DNA of 64,000 nt from an uncultured Desulfobacter sp. (GTDB taxonomy: Bacteria; Desulfobacterota; Desulfobacteria; Desulfobacterales; Desulfobacteraceae), in NCBI RefSeq assembly GCF_963666675.1, contig NZ_OY762929.1, forward strand, positions 1,798,001-1,862,000, in the 5' to 3' direction. Every line of letters begins with the position of its first letter. Position 1 is the first letter of the stretch. Of the stretch, positions 34,864-47,203 are shown one piece after another. A program made the position numbers and the translations under genes. The notes under the pieces were generated by a model that did not search any database, was not told the origin of the DNA, and saw only the letters and a program-made list of their open reading frames with translations.

Positions 34864-37352
34864 TATACTGCCTTTGAAAATTCCATCATGGAGGCCGGCA
34901 TATCCATCTCTTTGTAAAACTCCCAGGACTGGATAAATGCGTTTTCAAACGATCGGTCTTCCATGTATGCCCTGGCCTGTTCGGACATTTTACCGCATAG
35001 ACCCGGGGTGTTCAAAAATTGCTGCATGGCCGCTGAAAGAGCCGCAACATCATCACTTTTAACGATGATGCCGGTTTTTTGATCCAGCATGTTTTCGCAG
35101 GGACCGCCCAGATCAGATACGATCACCGGCAGGCCCGACGCCTGGGCTTCGAGCACCACATTGCCGAATGTATCCGTGGTGGAGGGGAACACAAAGATAT
35201 CCGCCGAGGCATAGACCCGGCACAAGGGTTCTCCGGAAAGATACCCGGTAAAGGTCACAGGATAATCTTTGAGCAGATGTTTCATTTCATCGGCATAGGG
35301 ACCGTCCCCCACGACAGTCAGATGCGCTTTGTCATGGTTTGAACACAGCGCTTTGAATGCATCCACCAGAATCGGCAGATTTTTTTCCTTGGATACCCGG
35401 CCCACGTACAAGAATTTCAGGGCATTCTCATCAATCTTAAAATCGGCGGTCAAGATATCGCATTGTTTTGAGGGATGGAACACATCCGTGTTAATGCCCC
35501 GGGGCATGATTCTGATTTTTTCGGCCTTGATCCCCCGTTCGGTGAGTTCGTCAAAGGAGTTCTGACTGGAGACATAGATCTGATCCATCTGATCATAGTA
35601 CCAGATCATGAATTTCCAGGTCAGATCCTCGATGAAATTATCTCCGGTCAGGTACTGGGCATATTGGGGAAACTGGGTATGGTAGGTGGAGGTCAAGGGC
35701 AGTTTCAGAATTTTTGCGATGGCCAGGGCGGCCAGGCCGATGGGGCCGGGGGTGGCGGAGTGGATATGGGTGAAGCCTTGCTGGTAGCAGTAGTCCAGCA
35801 TCTCAAGAAAAGGCGGGTAATATAATTTTTGCTCCGTATATTCGGGAATTTCGTAGACGCCTGTGGGCGTGAAATTTTTCACCCCTTTGCCTGTTTTTTC
35901 GGCCTGGGCATCGCAGGTAATGATGGTCAGGTGTTTATCATGCTTCAGGGCTGCCTGCACCTGCTGCTGAAGGGTCTGGGCCACTCCATTGACATCGTAA
36001 TAGGTATCGGTGAAATGGCCGAGTCTGACCCTTGATTTGGAGGGCTGACTTCCGTTTTTGTATTTGGCAAACCGGTTCAGGACGGCCGTGTTCACCTCAT
36101 TGTCCTTGGCAAAGTGAACAAAGGCCACAAAATAGGGTGCTAAAAGGGAATAGAGTCCGCCCATGGAACCGATGGTCTGGAATATGTTGAACAGGTTCGC
36201 CCCGGAGGCCTGGCCAAGCAGGTGGTCGCCGGTGTGGAACAACACTTTGTTTGACAGCTGGTTGACAAAATCAAACCAAACGTCTTCCCGGTGCTGTTCT
36301 TTTTTATCCAGGGATGCGTCAGACTCTATTTTCTTTGACTGTGCCCTGGCTAATTTCAACAGGTCTGGATTTTCTGCAAACAGACGTTCGGTCTCCTTTC
36401 TGATCAGATATGTCAGGGAGACGGATTTGGTATTTTCCCGGCGGTTTTTGCGTTTACTTAAAAAGGTATAAAAGCGCGACATAAGTCCGTCATCCACATT
36501 GGATACCGGCATCAGGGACTGGTCCAGAAATTTGAGCAGCTGGTCTTTGCCTGCGTGGCGTTTGAAATTGAACCGGGTTGAGTAAAATTGGTAGGCAATG
36601 CCGTATAGGTTGTGGGCCATGGTCTGGGGGATGGAAGGATCGGAGATGACCCGGGATTTGCCATTGAGAATACCGTTCAGAAATCCATCAAGATCCGTTG
36701 CATCGTCAACCACGGTGCTGGTTCTGGCAATGTTCAGGCCGGAGTGATCATCGGAGCCGCCGGTGAGGTTCTTTTCCCAGGGGGTATCGAACAGGGGCTG
36801 GTAATCATAGAGGTTGGAAAGCCGTTCAATGTCCAGGGGCGTGAGTTTTTTAAGCACCTGGGCGAGGATCTGATTCTGTTTATCGTTTCTGGCACCGTTG
36901 AGCTCAAAGTTTTTAAACAGCAAAAGCATCTGTTCAAAGTGCTTGATGGTCATCCGGTCATTAACCGCGTATAAGGGATGGGCAATGATGTTGACGATGT
37001 TTTCATCGTTAAGATAGGCCACCAGATCAAAGACGTTTTGCCGGATGTTCTGGATTTCATCATGCTGGGCTTCGGTGATGTTCTGGGCCAGCACATGCAC
37101 CTTGCACCCGTCTTCGGGAAAATATGAGGTGATCTCTTCGGAGATATAGGTGTCCGGCAGGTGGGCGATTTCAAGGGCGCCCTCAATGGTGTTATGGTCG
37201 GATATGGTTACAAGGGACATGCCCTTTGCCTTGGCCGTATTATATACCAGCATAGGGTCCGTGAAACTTTCAGGGCAGCTGATTTTCTGTAGGATCCACT
37301 GGGATGGCCGTTTGGAAAACTTGGTGTGCACATGAAGATCTATTTTCATCAT
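34863..37352 (-). CDS. PHP-domain / GT4 glycosyltransferase fusion protein
   Basis: This 829-residue two-domain protein starts with a PHP (polymerase and histidinol phosphatase) domain: DLHVHTKF gives His7 and His9, TISDHNTIEG contains Asp52 and His53, IIAHP contains His125, and GGSDDHSG near 200 gives the last metal ligands. A helical linker of about 200 residues follows, then a complete GT4 glycosyltransferase from about residue 440: RVRLGHFTDTYYDVNGVAQT, the nucleotide-binding LYVGRVSKEKN strand near 645, and the EX7E region ending VVLEAQASGLPVIVSD near 740. PHP domains are metal-dependent phosphoesterases; the GT part resembles lipid glycosyltransferases. A combined role in dephosphorylating and glycosylating a lipid or polyol phosphate is inference. 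Confidence 0.87.
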   Translation of the reverse strand: MMKIDLHVHTKFSKRPSQWILQKISCPESFTDPMLVYNTAKAKGMSLVTISDHNTIEGALEIAHLPDTYISEEITSYFPEDGCKVHVLAQNITEAQHDEIQNIRQNVFDLVAYLNDENIVNIIAHPLYAVNDRMTIKHFEQMLLLFKNFELNGARNDKQNQILAQVLKKLTPLDIERLSNLYDYQPLFDTPWEKNLTGGSDDHSGLNIARTSTVVDDATDLDGFLNGILNGKSRVISDPSIPQTMAHNLYGIAYQFYSTRFNFKRHAGKDQLLKFLDQSLMPVSNVDDGLMSRFYTFLSKRKNRRENTKSVSLTYLIRKETERLFAENPDLLKLARAQSKKIESDASLDKKEQHREDVWFDFVNQLSNKVLFHTGDHLLGQASGANLFNIFQTIGSMGGLYSLLAPYFVAFVHFAKDNEVNTAVLNRFAKYKNGSQPSKSRVRLGHFTDTYYDVNGVAQTLQQQVQAALKHDKHLTIITCDAQAEKTGKGVKNFTPTGVYEIPEYTEQKLYYPPFLEMLDYCYQQGFTHIHSATPGPIGLAALAIAKILKLPLTSTYHTQFPQYAQYLTGDNFIEDLTWKFMIWYYDQMDQIYVSSQNSFDELTERGIKAEKIRIMPRGINTDVFHPSKQCDILTADFKIDENALKFLYVGRVSKEKNLPILVDAFKALCSNHDKAHLTVVGDGPYADEMKHLLKDYPVTFTGYLSGEPLCRVYASADIFVFPSTTDTFGNVVLEAQASGLPVIVSDLGGPCENMLDQKTGIIVKSDDVAALSAAMQQFLNTPGLCGKMSEQARAYMEDRSFENAFIQSWEFYKEMDMPASMMEFSKAV

Positions 37353-37455
37353 TTCCTATCCTTAAAATTTGGGATGAATATCTTAATTAATCAGGGAGTT
37401 TACCTGGATAATGTTACATCCCTGTGAATACAGGATTAGGAAAATGTGAAAAAGT

Positions 37456-37491
37456 AACTTAGGGGGGGCATGTGCTCCCTCCCCTTAAGTT
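37456..37491 (-). terminator. Terminator of the pyruvate carboxylase gene
   Basis: On the minus strand aacttaagggg pairs with ccccctaagtt (one mismatch), and the stem is followed by a T-rich tail (actttttcac). It lies immediately after the stop at 37492. Confidence 0.78.
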
Positions 37492-41196
<3,705 letters not shown>

Positions 41197-41349
41197 AGCT
41201 TTTAAAGGATTCCTAATTTTTTATATGTTTGAGTAAAGATCAACTATTTCTAACATTATAATTCATTTAGCGCTGTTGCGAAAGGTTAATTCCGTATGCG
41301 GTTTTATGGGCTGGTATTGGAGGCCATGGAGCAGATCGGGCCATGGGTG

Positions 41350-42165
41350 TCATTCAACGGTTAAAATTTTCCCCGAATGAATGGTCTGCATTCGGGCGTT
41401 TTTTTTTACTAACAGTCCGCCGTCTTCTGCAACGCCCATAACGATTGCACGGGAAACATCCTTGCCGTTTTCCAGGATGTGGACCTGTTTGCCCCGCCAT
41501 GCCAGACGATGGGTAATGAGGTGTATAAATTCTGATACGGGGAGGTGCTTGATCAACATATCAAAACAGCGGATGCCTGATTCCACCAGGTGACACCAGA
41601 TGTCCACCGGTGAAAAATTAAATCCTTCCTGGGCTAAACAGGTCGCGGCCATACCTGTTTCGGCACCGGCCTGGGGCAAAACCGGCGCTGATGCCACATT
41701 GATTCCAATGCCCACAATGATTTTGCCGTCCCGCTGCTCGACCAGGATACCGCCGATTTTCCGGGTGTAGCATAAAAGATCGTTGGGCCACTTGATTTGG
41801 ATATCCACCCCCAGCAATGCAAGACCGTGTACGACCATATACGCGGCGACAAGGTGGAGTAAATTTTCCTGATACGCCGTGGCGTGACTCCCGTGGGAAG
41901 GGTGGGGCAACACCCAGGCGGCGTGAAGGTTTCCTCGGGGGGAAATCCAGCGGCGCCGGAACTGTCCTCTGCCCGCTGTCTGCTCGGTGGCCGTAACGGA
42001 ATCCCAGGTATGGATTTTCCGGTCGGTCAGAAGTTCCCAGGCCAGATCCATGGTGGAGCCGCACTGATCGCAGGTCAGGATCTTGGGCGCATCCTTGTTT
42101 GGGGTAGCGGATGGGTGCCGTTTTGCAATGCGGTCAGCAGGTATTGTCAGTACAGTACAGGTCAT
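41350..42165 (-). CDS. birA: Biotin--[acetyl-CoA carboxylase] ligase
   Basis: BirA attaches biotin to the lysine of biotinyl domains, such as that of the carboxylase just downstream. Starting at the ATG at 42165, about 271 residues contain the ligase core: TAGRGQFRR for the adenylate loop, KWPNDLLC for ATP/biotin binding, GGILVEQ and GIGINVAS, and a C-terminal domain with ILENGKDVSRAIVMGV. There is no N-terminal DNA-binding HTH domain, so this is a class-I, non-repressor type. The frame extends further upstream into the end of the preceding gene, but that region has no support. The gene lies between the carboxylase and the coiled-coil protein, all on the minus strand. Confidence 0.9.
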   Translation of the reverse strand: MTCTVLTIPADRIAKRHPSATPNKDAPKILTCDQCGSTMDLAWELLTDRKIHTWDSVTATEQTAGRGQFRRRWISPRGNLHAAWVLPHPSHGSHATAYQENLLHLVAAYMVVHGLALLGVDIQIKWPNDLLCYTRKIGGILVEQRDGKIIVGIGINVASAPVLPQAGAETGMAATCLAQEGFNFSPVDIWCHLVESGIRCFDMLIKHLPVSEFIHLITHRLAWRGKQVHILENGKDVSRAIVMGVAEDGGLLVKKNARMQTIHSGKILTVE

Positions 42166-42193
42166 CTGACTAAAATTTTTTGCAACACAAATG

Positions 42194-42745
42194 TTAGTAC
42201 ATCGTTCTTTGGGCTTCGGCATACAGCCGCTCAACAACGTTTTCATTCCAGGCTTGGTGTGGGGCAGGGGTTTGAAATCCTTCGGCCCGGAACAGCCGGA
42301 TCACGTCGTTGGTGGTAAATCCTTTTTCCTCTTTGAGCCAGATGATATTCCTGAGCACCAGGCGATAATAATTATCATCCTTGACCGAGTTGTCCGTGGC
42401 ACCATCCATGAGCTGGGAGATTTTTTTCTGCTGGCTGTTCATCATGGTACTGAATATGCGGACCTGTTCTTTAACCTTGAACAGATCATTTTTCAAGGTG
42501 AGGATTTCATCTCTATAGGTTGAGACAAAGTCAACGAGTTCATCCATAAATGCATCCGGTACCTGCTCTTGCTGCTGTCCGGCGGACTGGTCAGCGGGAG
42601 CGCATTCCTGGTCAACGATTTCCTCGGATCCTTTGGCCGCGTCAAGGGTCTCTTCCTCAATTTTTTTAAGTTTATTGCGTCTGCTGTCTGCTCTTTTTTG
42701 GGCAAACACCTCAATATCAAGTAATGAAGGCCTCTTTTTTTTCAT
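42194..42745 (-). CDS. Hypothetical coiled-coil protein downstream of ParA
   Basis: I do not recognise the family. The 183-residue protein is mainly charged: a basic N-terminus (MKKKRPSLLDIEVFAQKRADSRRNKLKK), an acidic Gln-rich linker (about 45-65), a likely coiled coil (about 70-125, including LTLKNDLFKVKEQVRIFSTM), then a compact C-terminal segment with WLKEEKGFTTNDVIRLFRAEGF that looks like a short helical DNA- or protein-binding domain. It follows the ParA-type ATPase by about 125 bp on the same strand. It could be the ATPase's cargo or partner protein in place of ParB; this is inference only. Confidence 0.75.
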   Translation of the reverse strand: MKKKRPSLLDIEVFAQKRADSRRNKLKKIEEETLDAAKGSEEIVDQECAPADQSAGQQQEQVPDAFMDELVDFVSTYRDEILTLKNDLFKVKEQVRIFSTMMNSQQKKISQLMDGATDNSVKDDNYYRLVLRNIIWLKEEKGFTTNDVIRLFRAEGFQTPAPHQAWNENVVERLYAEAQRTMY

Positions 42746-42869
42746 AACGTTGATTCCTTTTGCATATCAGCCAATTTTCCCAAGGACCGGAAAGATGATG
42801 ATATGTATTTATTTTTATCGTCGGTTTCATTTGCAGGTAAACAGGGCATGCCAACGTGTTATTCATCGT

Positions 42870-43514
42870 CTACCGATCAAGAATAGAGCGCACCTCTTTG
42901 GCCAGGGCGGCAATTTCTGTGGCGGCAGCATCCTTGTTTGAATATTCCGATACGTTCCGGCCGTAAATCAGCGAGTATTTATATGCCATCCGGTTGGCGA
43001 TCTGGGTGTCTAAAATATCAAATTTATACGTTGATTTTAATACCTGGGCAAGCTCTCTGGCCATGACGGAATTGGTCTGAATGCGACTGAGCAGAAAATA
43101 GGCGGCTAGGTCCGGATTGAGCTGTCTGGCTTCGTTGATCAGGTCGACCGTTGTTTTTGTGCTGCGAATATCAAGGGGCGAGTCCTGCACGGGGATGATG
43201 ACAAGATCAGAGCAGGCCGTTGCAATGGTTACAACGTTATTGTCATGGGGTGGGGTATCAATAACGGCGAAATCATAGTTTTTATCGGTCTCTTCAATGG
43301 CCTGATACAGGTTTTCGTAAATGGGTGCGACGGTGATATGGGCCGTTGTCTCCTGGTCGTTGCGAATCTCAGCCGTTTCATAACAACTGCCCTGGGGGTC
43401 CGTGTCAAAGACGATGACCCGGTGCTGCTGCAATGCAAATTCAATGGCAAGATTTAAGACAATGGTGCTCTTTCCACAACCACCTTTTTGGTTTGCAAGT
43501 GTAATAACTTTCAT
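42870..43514 (-). CDS. ParA/MinD-family ATPase
   Basis: This 214-residue P-loop ATPase has the deviant Walker A KGGCGKST (residues 10-17) with the signature Lys10 of the ParA/Soj/MinD group, the Walker A' VFDTDPQGS near 35-43, and Walker B FAVIDTPPHD near 82-91. It lacks an N-terminal DNA-binding domain and matches small chromosomal or cargo-positioning ParA proteins. No parB or centromere-like repeats are nearby. The following gene encodes a basic coiled-coil protein, a reasonable partner. ParA dimers use ATP-dependent nucleoid binding to position cargo; its cargo here is unknown. Confidence 0.92.
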   Translation of the reverse strand: MKVITLANQKGGCGKSTIVLNLAIEFALQQHRVIVFDTDPQGSCYETAEIRNDQETTAHITVAPIYENLYQAIEETDKNYDFAVIDTPPHDNNVVTIATACSDLVIIPVQDSPLDIRSTKTTVDLINEARQLNPDLAAYFLLSRIQTNSVMARELAQVLKSTYKFDILDTQIANRMAYKYSLIYGRNVSEYSNKDAAATEIAALAKEVRSILDR

Positions 43515-43641
43515 GGTGATACCATCTGTCGCTTTTTAAGTTTTTAGGGGAAGAAAATATACAGGAAACCATATCGTAGCTTGTTTAGGCTTGTCAATAG
43601 AACATTTCGCGGTATTTGGACTTCAAGTTTGAATTAGAAAA

Positions 43642-43669
43642 GTCCCGCATTTCTAATAAAATGCGGGAC
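43642..43669 (-). terminator. Terminator of the transporter-USP gene
   Basis: A perfect 11-bp stem (gtcccgcattt 43642-43652, aaatgcgggac 43659-43669) has loop ctaata. On the minus strand it is followed by ttttctaattc. It lies 20 bp after the stop at 43689. Confidence 0.85.
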
Positions 43670-43688
43670 ATGGTGGGATTACAAGGTG

Positions 43689-45224
43689 TTACGCGGGGCG
43701 TGCTACAAGGACAGGAATCTTTGATTCGTGGATGACACCCTGGGCTGTGCTGCCCAAAAGGATATCGTCAAAGCCCTGATCTCCGTGGGTGCCCATGATG
43801 ATCAAGTCAAAATCCCCTTCAACCGCAGCCCGGGTAATCTCTTCCACAGGATCACCTGTTTTGACCATGATACGGTCCTTTGACAGGGGACAGGCCGAGA
43901 TCTCCTGGATCACCTTTTCCGATGTGGTTTTAATACGTTCTCCAAGAATTTGTTCAGCACTTTCAACCGCGTCACGGTTGAATTCTTCCTGCTTTTCAGG
44001 GTCCTTTATGTTGACACCGGCCCCTGCCGAATATTCCGCTAGAAGATCCGGAACCACGTGGATGGCCCATACCTTTGCATCGAATTTATTGCCGATGGTG
44101 CAGGCATAGCGGGCCGCGTATTTGGCCGTGGGCGTGATGTCCGTGGCAAAGAGGATTTTTTTGATCTCCGCGACCATGGATCCCTGGGGCTCTTCCTGGG
44201 GGGGCGGGGGTACCGGGGTTTTTTTGAAGGTGGGTTTCGAAGGCCGTTTATCGTCGGCAGTCGGCGGACCGAATATTCTATCGGTCAGTTTGACGTACCA
44301 GGCCGCGGACTGAACCTGGATGATATAGGCCACCGCCACAACCAGGGCGGCCGAGGCCCCTTGTTTGCCGAATGCGTTTATGGCAATGGCCAGGGCAATG
44401 GAGAGGTTGCGCATGACCGAGCCGTAAACAAGTGCAATGGCATCCCCCCGGGGCAACAGTTTTTTACCCACAAAACTGCTGAAGATAAAATTGAATCCGT
44501 AAATGATGACCAATGGGATCAGGATGTAGGCAAGCATGCTGGGTGCCGCGGCAATGGCCCGGGCCTTCAGGGCCATGGCAATGAACACGATGCCCACAAC
44601 GCCCAAAGTGGACAGGGGCGGGAATTTGGGGGCCACCGATAATTTAAATCCCTTTTCCCCGTGTTTTTTAACCAGGGATCTGCGGGTCAGGTAACCGGCC
44701 GCCATGGGGATGAAAACAATGACCACGATCTGCTTGAAAATGGCCGTCATGTCAATTTCAATGGTTGTGCCCATGAGCATGCGGACATACAGGGGGGTGG
44801 CAATGGAGCCCAAAGTCAGACCGATAACCGTCATTTTTACGGCGGCCGCCAGATTGCCCTTAGCAAATCCGGTCCAGGAGATGGTCATGCCCGAGGTGGG
44901 AACAAGTCCTGCCAGCAGCAAACCCAAAGCCATGTATGGCTGGTCCTTAAAAAAGATCAGTCCCAGCGCATAGGCCAGGAAAGGGACCACGCCGAAGTTG
45001 ATGGCCTGGGTCAGCACCTGGGCTTTCACATCCCCGCCCTCAAATACTTTCTGGATATTCAAGGTGACCATCATGGGGTAAACCATTAAAAAGGTAAACG
45101 GAATAATCAGGCCTTTTAAAAAAGCGGCATCCATGAAAATGCCGAATATAAATCCGGCCAGCATCATTGCCGGAATCGCCAGGGTCAGATTTTTACTCAT
45201 TTTCTGTAGCAGTTTCCACATCAC
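43689..45224 (-). CDS. SBF-type transporter fused to a universal stress protein domain
   Basis: The 511-residue protein has two parts. Residues 1-330 are a membrane domain of about nine to ten helices, resembling the bile acid:sodium symporter/arsenite efflux (SBF/ACR3) superfamily, with segments such as GLVPTSGMTISWTGFAKGN near residue 105. A Pro-rich linker (about 335-355, PVPPPPQEEPQG) leads to a C-terminal universal stress protein domain beginning KKILFATDITPTA. It ends with the ATP-binding GTHGDQGFDDILLGSTAQ motif (G-2X-G-9X-G-S/T). The transported solute is unknown; the USP domain may gate transport by nucleotide binding. The gene is monocistronic. Confidence 0.85.
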   Translation of the reverse strand: MMWKLLQKMSKNLTLAIPAMMLAGFIFGIFMDAAFLKGLIIPFTFLMVYPMMVTLNIQKVFEGGDVKAQVLTQAINFGVVPFLAYALGLIFFKDQPYMALGLLLAGLVPTSGMTISWTGFAKGNLAAAVKMTVIGLTLGSIATPLYVRMLMGTTIEIDMTAIFKQIVVIVFIPMAAGYLTRRSLVKKHGEKGFKLSVAPKFPPLSTLGVVGIVFIAMALKARAIAAAPSMLAYILIPLVIIYGFNFIFSSFVGKKLLPRGDAIALVYGSVMRNLSIALAIAINAFGKQGASAALVVAVAYIIQVQSAAWYVKLTDRIFGPPTADDKRPSKPTFKKTPVPPPPQEEPQGSMVAEIKKILFATDITPTAKYAARYACTIGNKFDAKVWAIHVVPDLLAEYSAGAGVNIKDPEKQEEFNRDAVESAEQILGERIKTTSEKVIQEISACPLSKDRIMVKTGDPVEEITRAAVEGDFDLIIMGTHGDQGFDDILLGSTAQGVIHESKIPVLVARPA

Positions 45225-45673
45225 TAATGGTCCTTTTGTGTTAAAGGTTAAATGAATAATGCCTTGCGAATTATTTTAGAGTCCAAAATCCATGCCAGGA
45301 ACTGAATATGAAGATGAAATTCAAATAGCATATTGATTTTATAATGCATATTCTTTCTTGTTTCCACAATTAAATATAAGAAAAATAGGTCGATGCGTTA
45401 CTCGTGTAACGTAACGGGTAACGATGTAACGATACAAAGCGTTAACGCAAATGTCCAACTATCAAAGATAGTTTACATATTTGAATGTGGCTTTGCAAGA
45501 CGCTTGGCAGGAAAGGCTTTTCATGTTAATAACAGTCCCGGGCTGATCTGGTGTACCTCTTGGGCCATTTCATCCCGCACCAAAGATAACAATAATATAA
45601 CAATGTATTGGGATCTTCCTAAAAAATTTAAGTGTACTTTGGGTGCCCGGTTTCCGGCAAGAGGAGTAATTGG
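45225..45673. other. Divergent intergenic region with GTAACG repeats
   Basis: No gene is supported in these 449 bp. A small + frame (45393-45677) lacks an RBS and overlaps the next real gene. A cluster of GTAACG hexamers lies at 45396-45431. The region separates the minus-strand transporter-USP gene from the + strand acyltransferase and must hold both promoters. Confidence 0.5.
45396..45431. promoter_or_regulatory. Cluster of GTAACG motifs (candidate operator)
   Basis: GTAACG begins at 45406, 45411, 45418 and 45426. The first copy also forms a palindrome with CGTTAC at 45396-45401 (spacer tcgt). Five half-sites within 36 bp between divergent genes suggest a protein-binding array. The binding protein is unknown. 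Confidence 0.4.
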
Positions 45674-46369
45674 ATGATAAAAAAAAGATTCAGACGTTTT
45701 TTGTATTATTATGTGTTTCCCTATGGCGGACTGCTCCTTGTCAGGCTTTTGTCGGCCACCTACCGGATCAGGATTGTTGATCCGGATAATGAACAAGGCA
45801 TTTTAAAGTCGGGTGGACAACTGGTGTATGCCTCATGGCACCAGCGGTTTTTCCCGGGGATCACTTTTTTTTCAAGTCGTAAGCCCATTGCTATTATGAT
45901 TTCCCAAAGCCGTGACGGGGAGATGGCGGCCCGGGCAGTAGACGTCATGGGCTGGCGGGCCGTGAGGGGCTCGTCATCCCGCGGTGGCAACCAGGCCCTT
46001 GACACCATTAAAAATTTGATCGGGCAGGGATACAAGGTCGGCCATATCGTGGACGGCCCCCAGGGACCGTTCGGTATGGTGAAGCCCGGTTTGATCCGCA
46101 TTGCCCAGTATGCGGACTTACCCATTGTACCCACCATTACCTCCGGGGAAAACTTGTGGGTGTTTAATTCCTGGGACCGGTTTATGGTGCCCAAGCCATT
46201 CTCCCGGGTGATCATTCGTTTTGGTTGTCCCATCCATGTCCCCCAGGATTTAGGGCCTACCGGATTTGAACTGATGCAGGCGCATGTGGCACAGACCCTG
46301 AAGCAGCTCTATGAGGATACGGATGCCGTTTGGCAGGATCCCGGACGTGTCAAAAAAATTTTTAGTTAG
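45674..46369 (+). CDS. DUF374-family lysophospholipid acyltransferase-like protein
   Basis: A protein of 231 residues from the ATG at 45674, which has a gaggag RBS 7 bp upstream; the frame extends further upstream without support. The family is related to the LpxL/PlsC acyltransferases. An N-terminal hydrophobic segment (LYYYVFPYGGLLLVRLLSA) precedes the catalytic LVYASWHQRF with His49 (family HX4D/E-like), followed by SQSRDGEMAARAVDVMGW, RGSSSRGG and VDGPQGP, the conserved DUF374 blocks. It probably acylates a lipid or lipid A-like precursor at the cytoplasmic face; the substrate is not established. The gene is not obviously in an operon. Confidence 0.9.
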   Translation: MIKKRFRRFLYYYVFPYGGLLLVRLLSATYRIRIVDPDNEQGILKSGGQLVYASWHQRFFPGITFFSSRKPIAIMISQSRDGEMAARAVDVMGWRAVRGSSSRGGNQALDTIKNLIGQGYKVGHIVDGPQGPFGMVKPGLIRIAQYADLPIVPTITSGENLWVFNSWDRFMVPKPFSRVIIRFGCPIHVPQDLGPTGFELMQAHVAQTLKQLYEDTDAVWQDPGRVKKIFS

Positions 46370-46394
46370 CCCGATGTCAATTCACGAAAAAAGT

Positions 46395-46422
46395 GTTTAA
46401 AAATGTGTTGCATTTTTTAAAC
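46395..46422. promoter_or_regulatory. AT-rich palindrome upstream of the S24 repressor gene
   Basis: gtttaaaaatg (46395-46405) and cattttttaaac (46411-46422, one extra T) form an inverted repeat with a 5-nt spacer, 46 bp before the repressor start. It could terminate the acyltransferase transcript or be the repressor's own operator. Confidence 0.4.
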
Positions 46423-46467
46423 GAAGCTGGCATGTAAAGTATAACACTTGAAGATTCTAAGAAAAGG

Positions 46468-47133
46468 ATGACCGACATGCCGGAAAATAAAGTGGATGTA
46501 TTGATTCGTCGGATCATGAGCGCCACCGGAATTTCGTCCCAGGCGGAGCTTGCCAAGGAGCTTGGCATCAACCGGTCGGGGATCACCCACGCCAGAAACA
46601 AAAATCATATTCCTGATAACTGGATTGTAAAACTGTTCAGGCGGTTCCGGGTCAATCCCGATTGGGTGGATACGGGTAAAGGCCCTGTTTTTTTTGATCA
46701 AAAACAGATGGACGAGGGCAGTGAGTTTCGCAGGGTCCCAAAGGTTGCGGCCCGTCTGTCAGCCGGGACCGGGTCGTTTGAATGTGACCCGGATATCTCG
46801 CAGTTTCTGTCATTTCCTTCTGCCTGGCTTGCCCGCAAAGGATCGGCTGCCGCCATGGTGGCCATGGAGGTGTTTGGCCAGAGTATGGAGCCTTTGATCC
46901 GGGAAGGGGATACCGTGTTGATTGATCAGTCCCAGACCCATATCATGGCCGGCGCCATTTATGCCGTGGGCGTAGACGATACCATCCTTGTCAAACGGTT
47001 GGAAAAACACCCTGATTCTTTGGTGTTGTGCAGTGATAATAAAGATTTTTCCCCCATTCATCTGGATATTCATGCCCTTGAAAAGGTCCGGGTGCTTGGC
47101 CGGGTGATTTGGAGCTGCCGGGAATACAGGTAA
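46468..47133 (+). CDS. CI-like repressor with HTH and S24 peptidase domains
   Basis: This 221-residue LexA/CI-type regulator has an N-terminal HTH (about residues 10-70, including SQAELAKELGINRSGITHARN). A linker carries an Ala-Gly candidate autocleavage site (SAGTG, Ala99-Gly100), followed by the S24 serine peptidase domain with nucleophile Ser139 in FGQSMEP and Lys176 in ILVKRLE. Such repressors are inactivated by RecA-stimulated self-cleavage. No other phage gene is nearby, so this looks like a domesticated or solitary regulator. An AT-rich palindrome lies upstream. Confidence 0.9.
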   Translation: MTDMPENKVDVLIRRIMSATGISSQAELAKELGINRSGITHARNKNHIPDNWIVKLFRRFRVNPDWVDTGKGPVFFDQKQMDEGSEFRRVPKVAARLSAGTGSFECDPDISQFLSFPSAWLARKGSAAAMVAMEVFGQSMEPLIREGDTVLIDQSQTHIMAGAIYAVGVDDTILVKRLEKHPDSLVLCSDNKDFSPIHLDIHALEKVRVLGRVIWSCREYR

Positions 47134-47203
47134 AATTTTTTGTATATTGTGTTTATTTAATTCAACAGAAAATGATATTTTACAACAAAGAAAGGGGCGA
47201 AAA

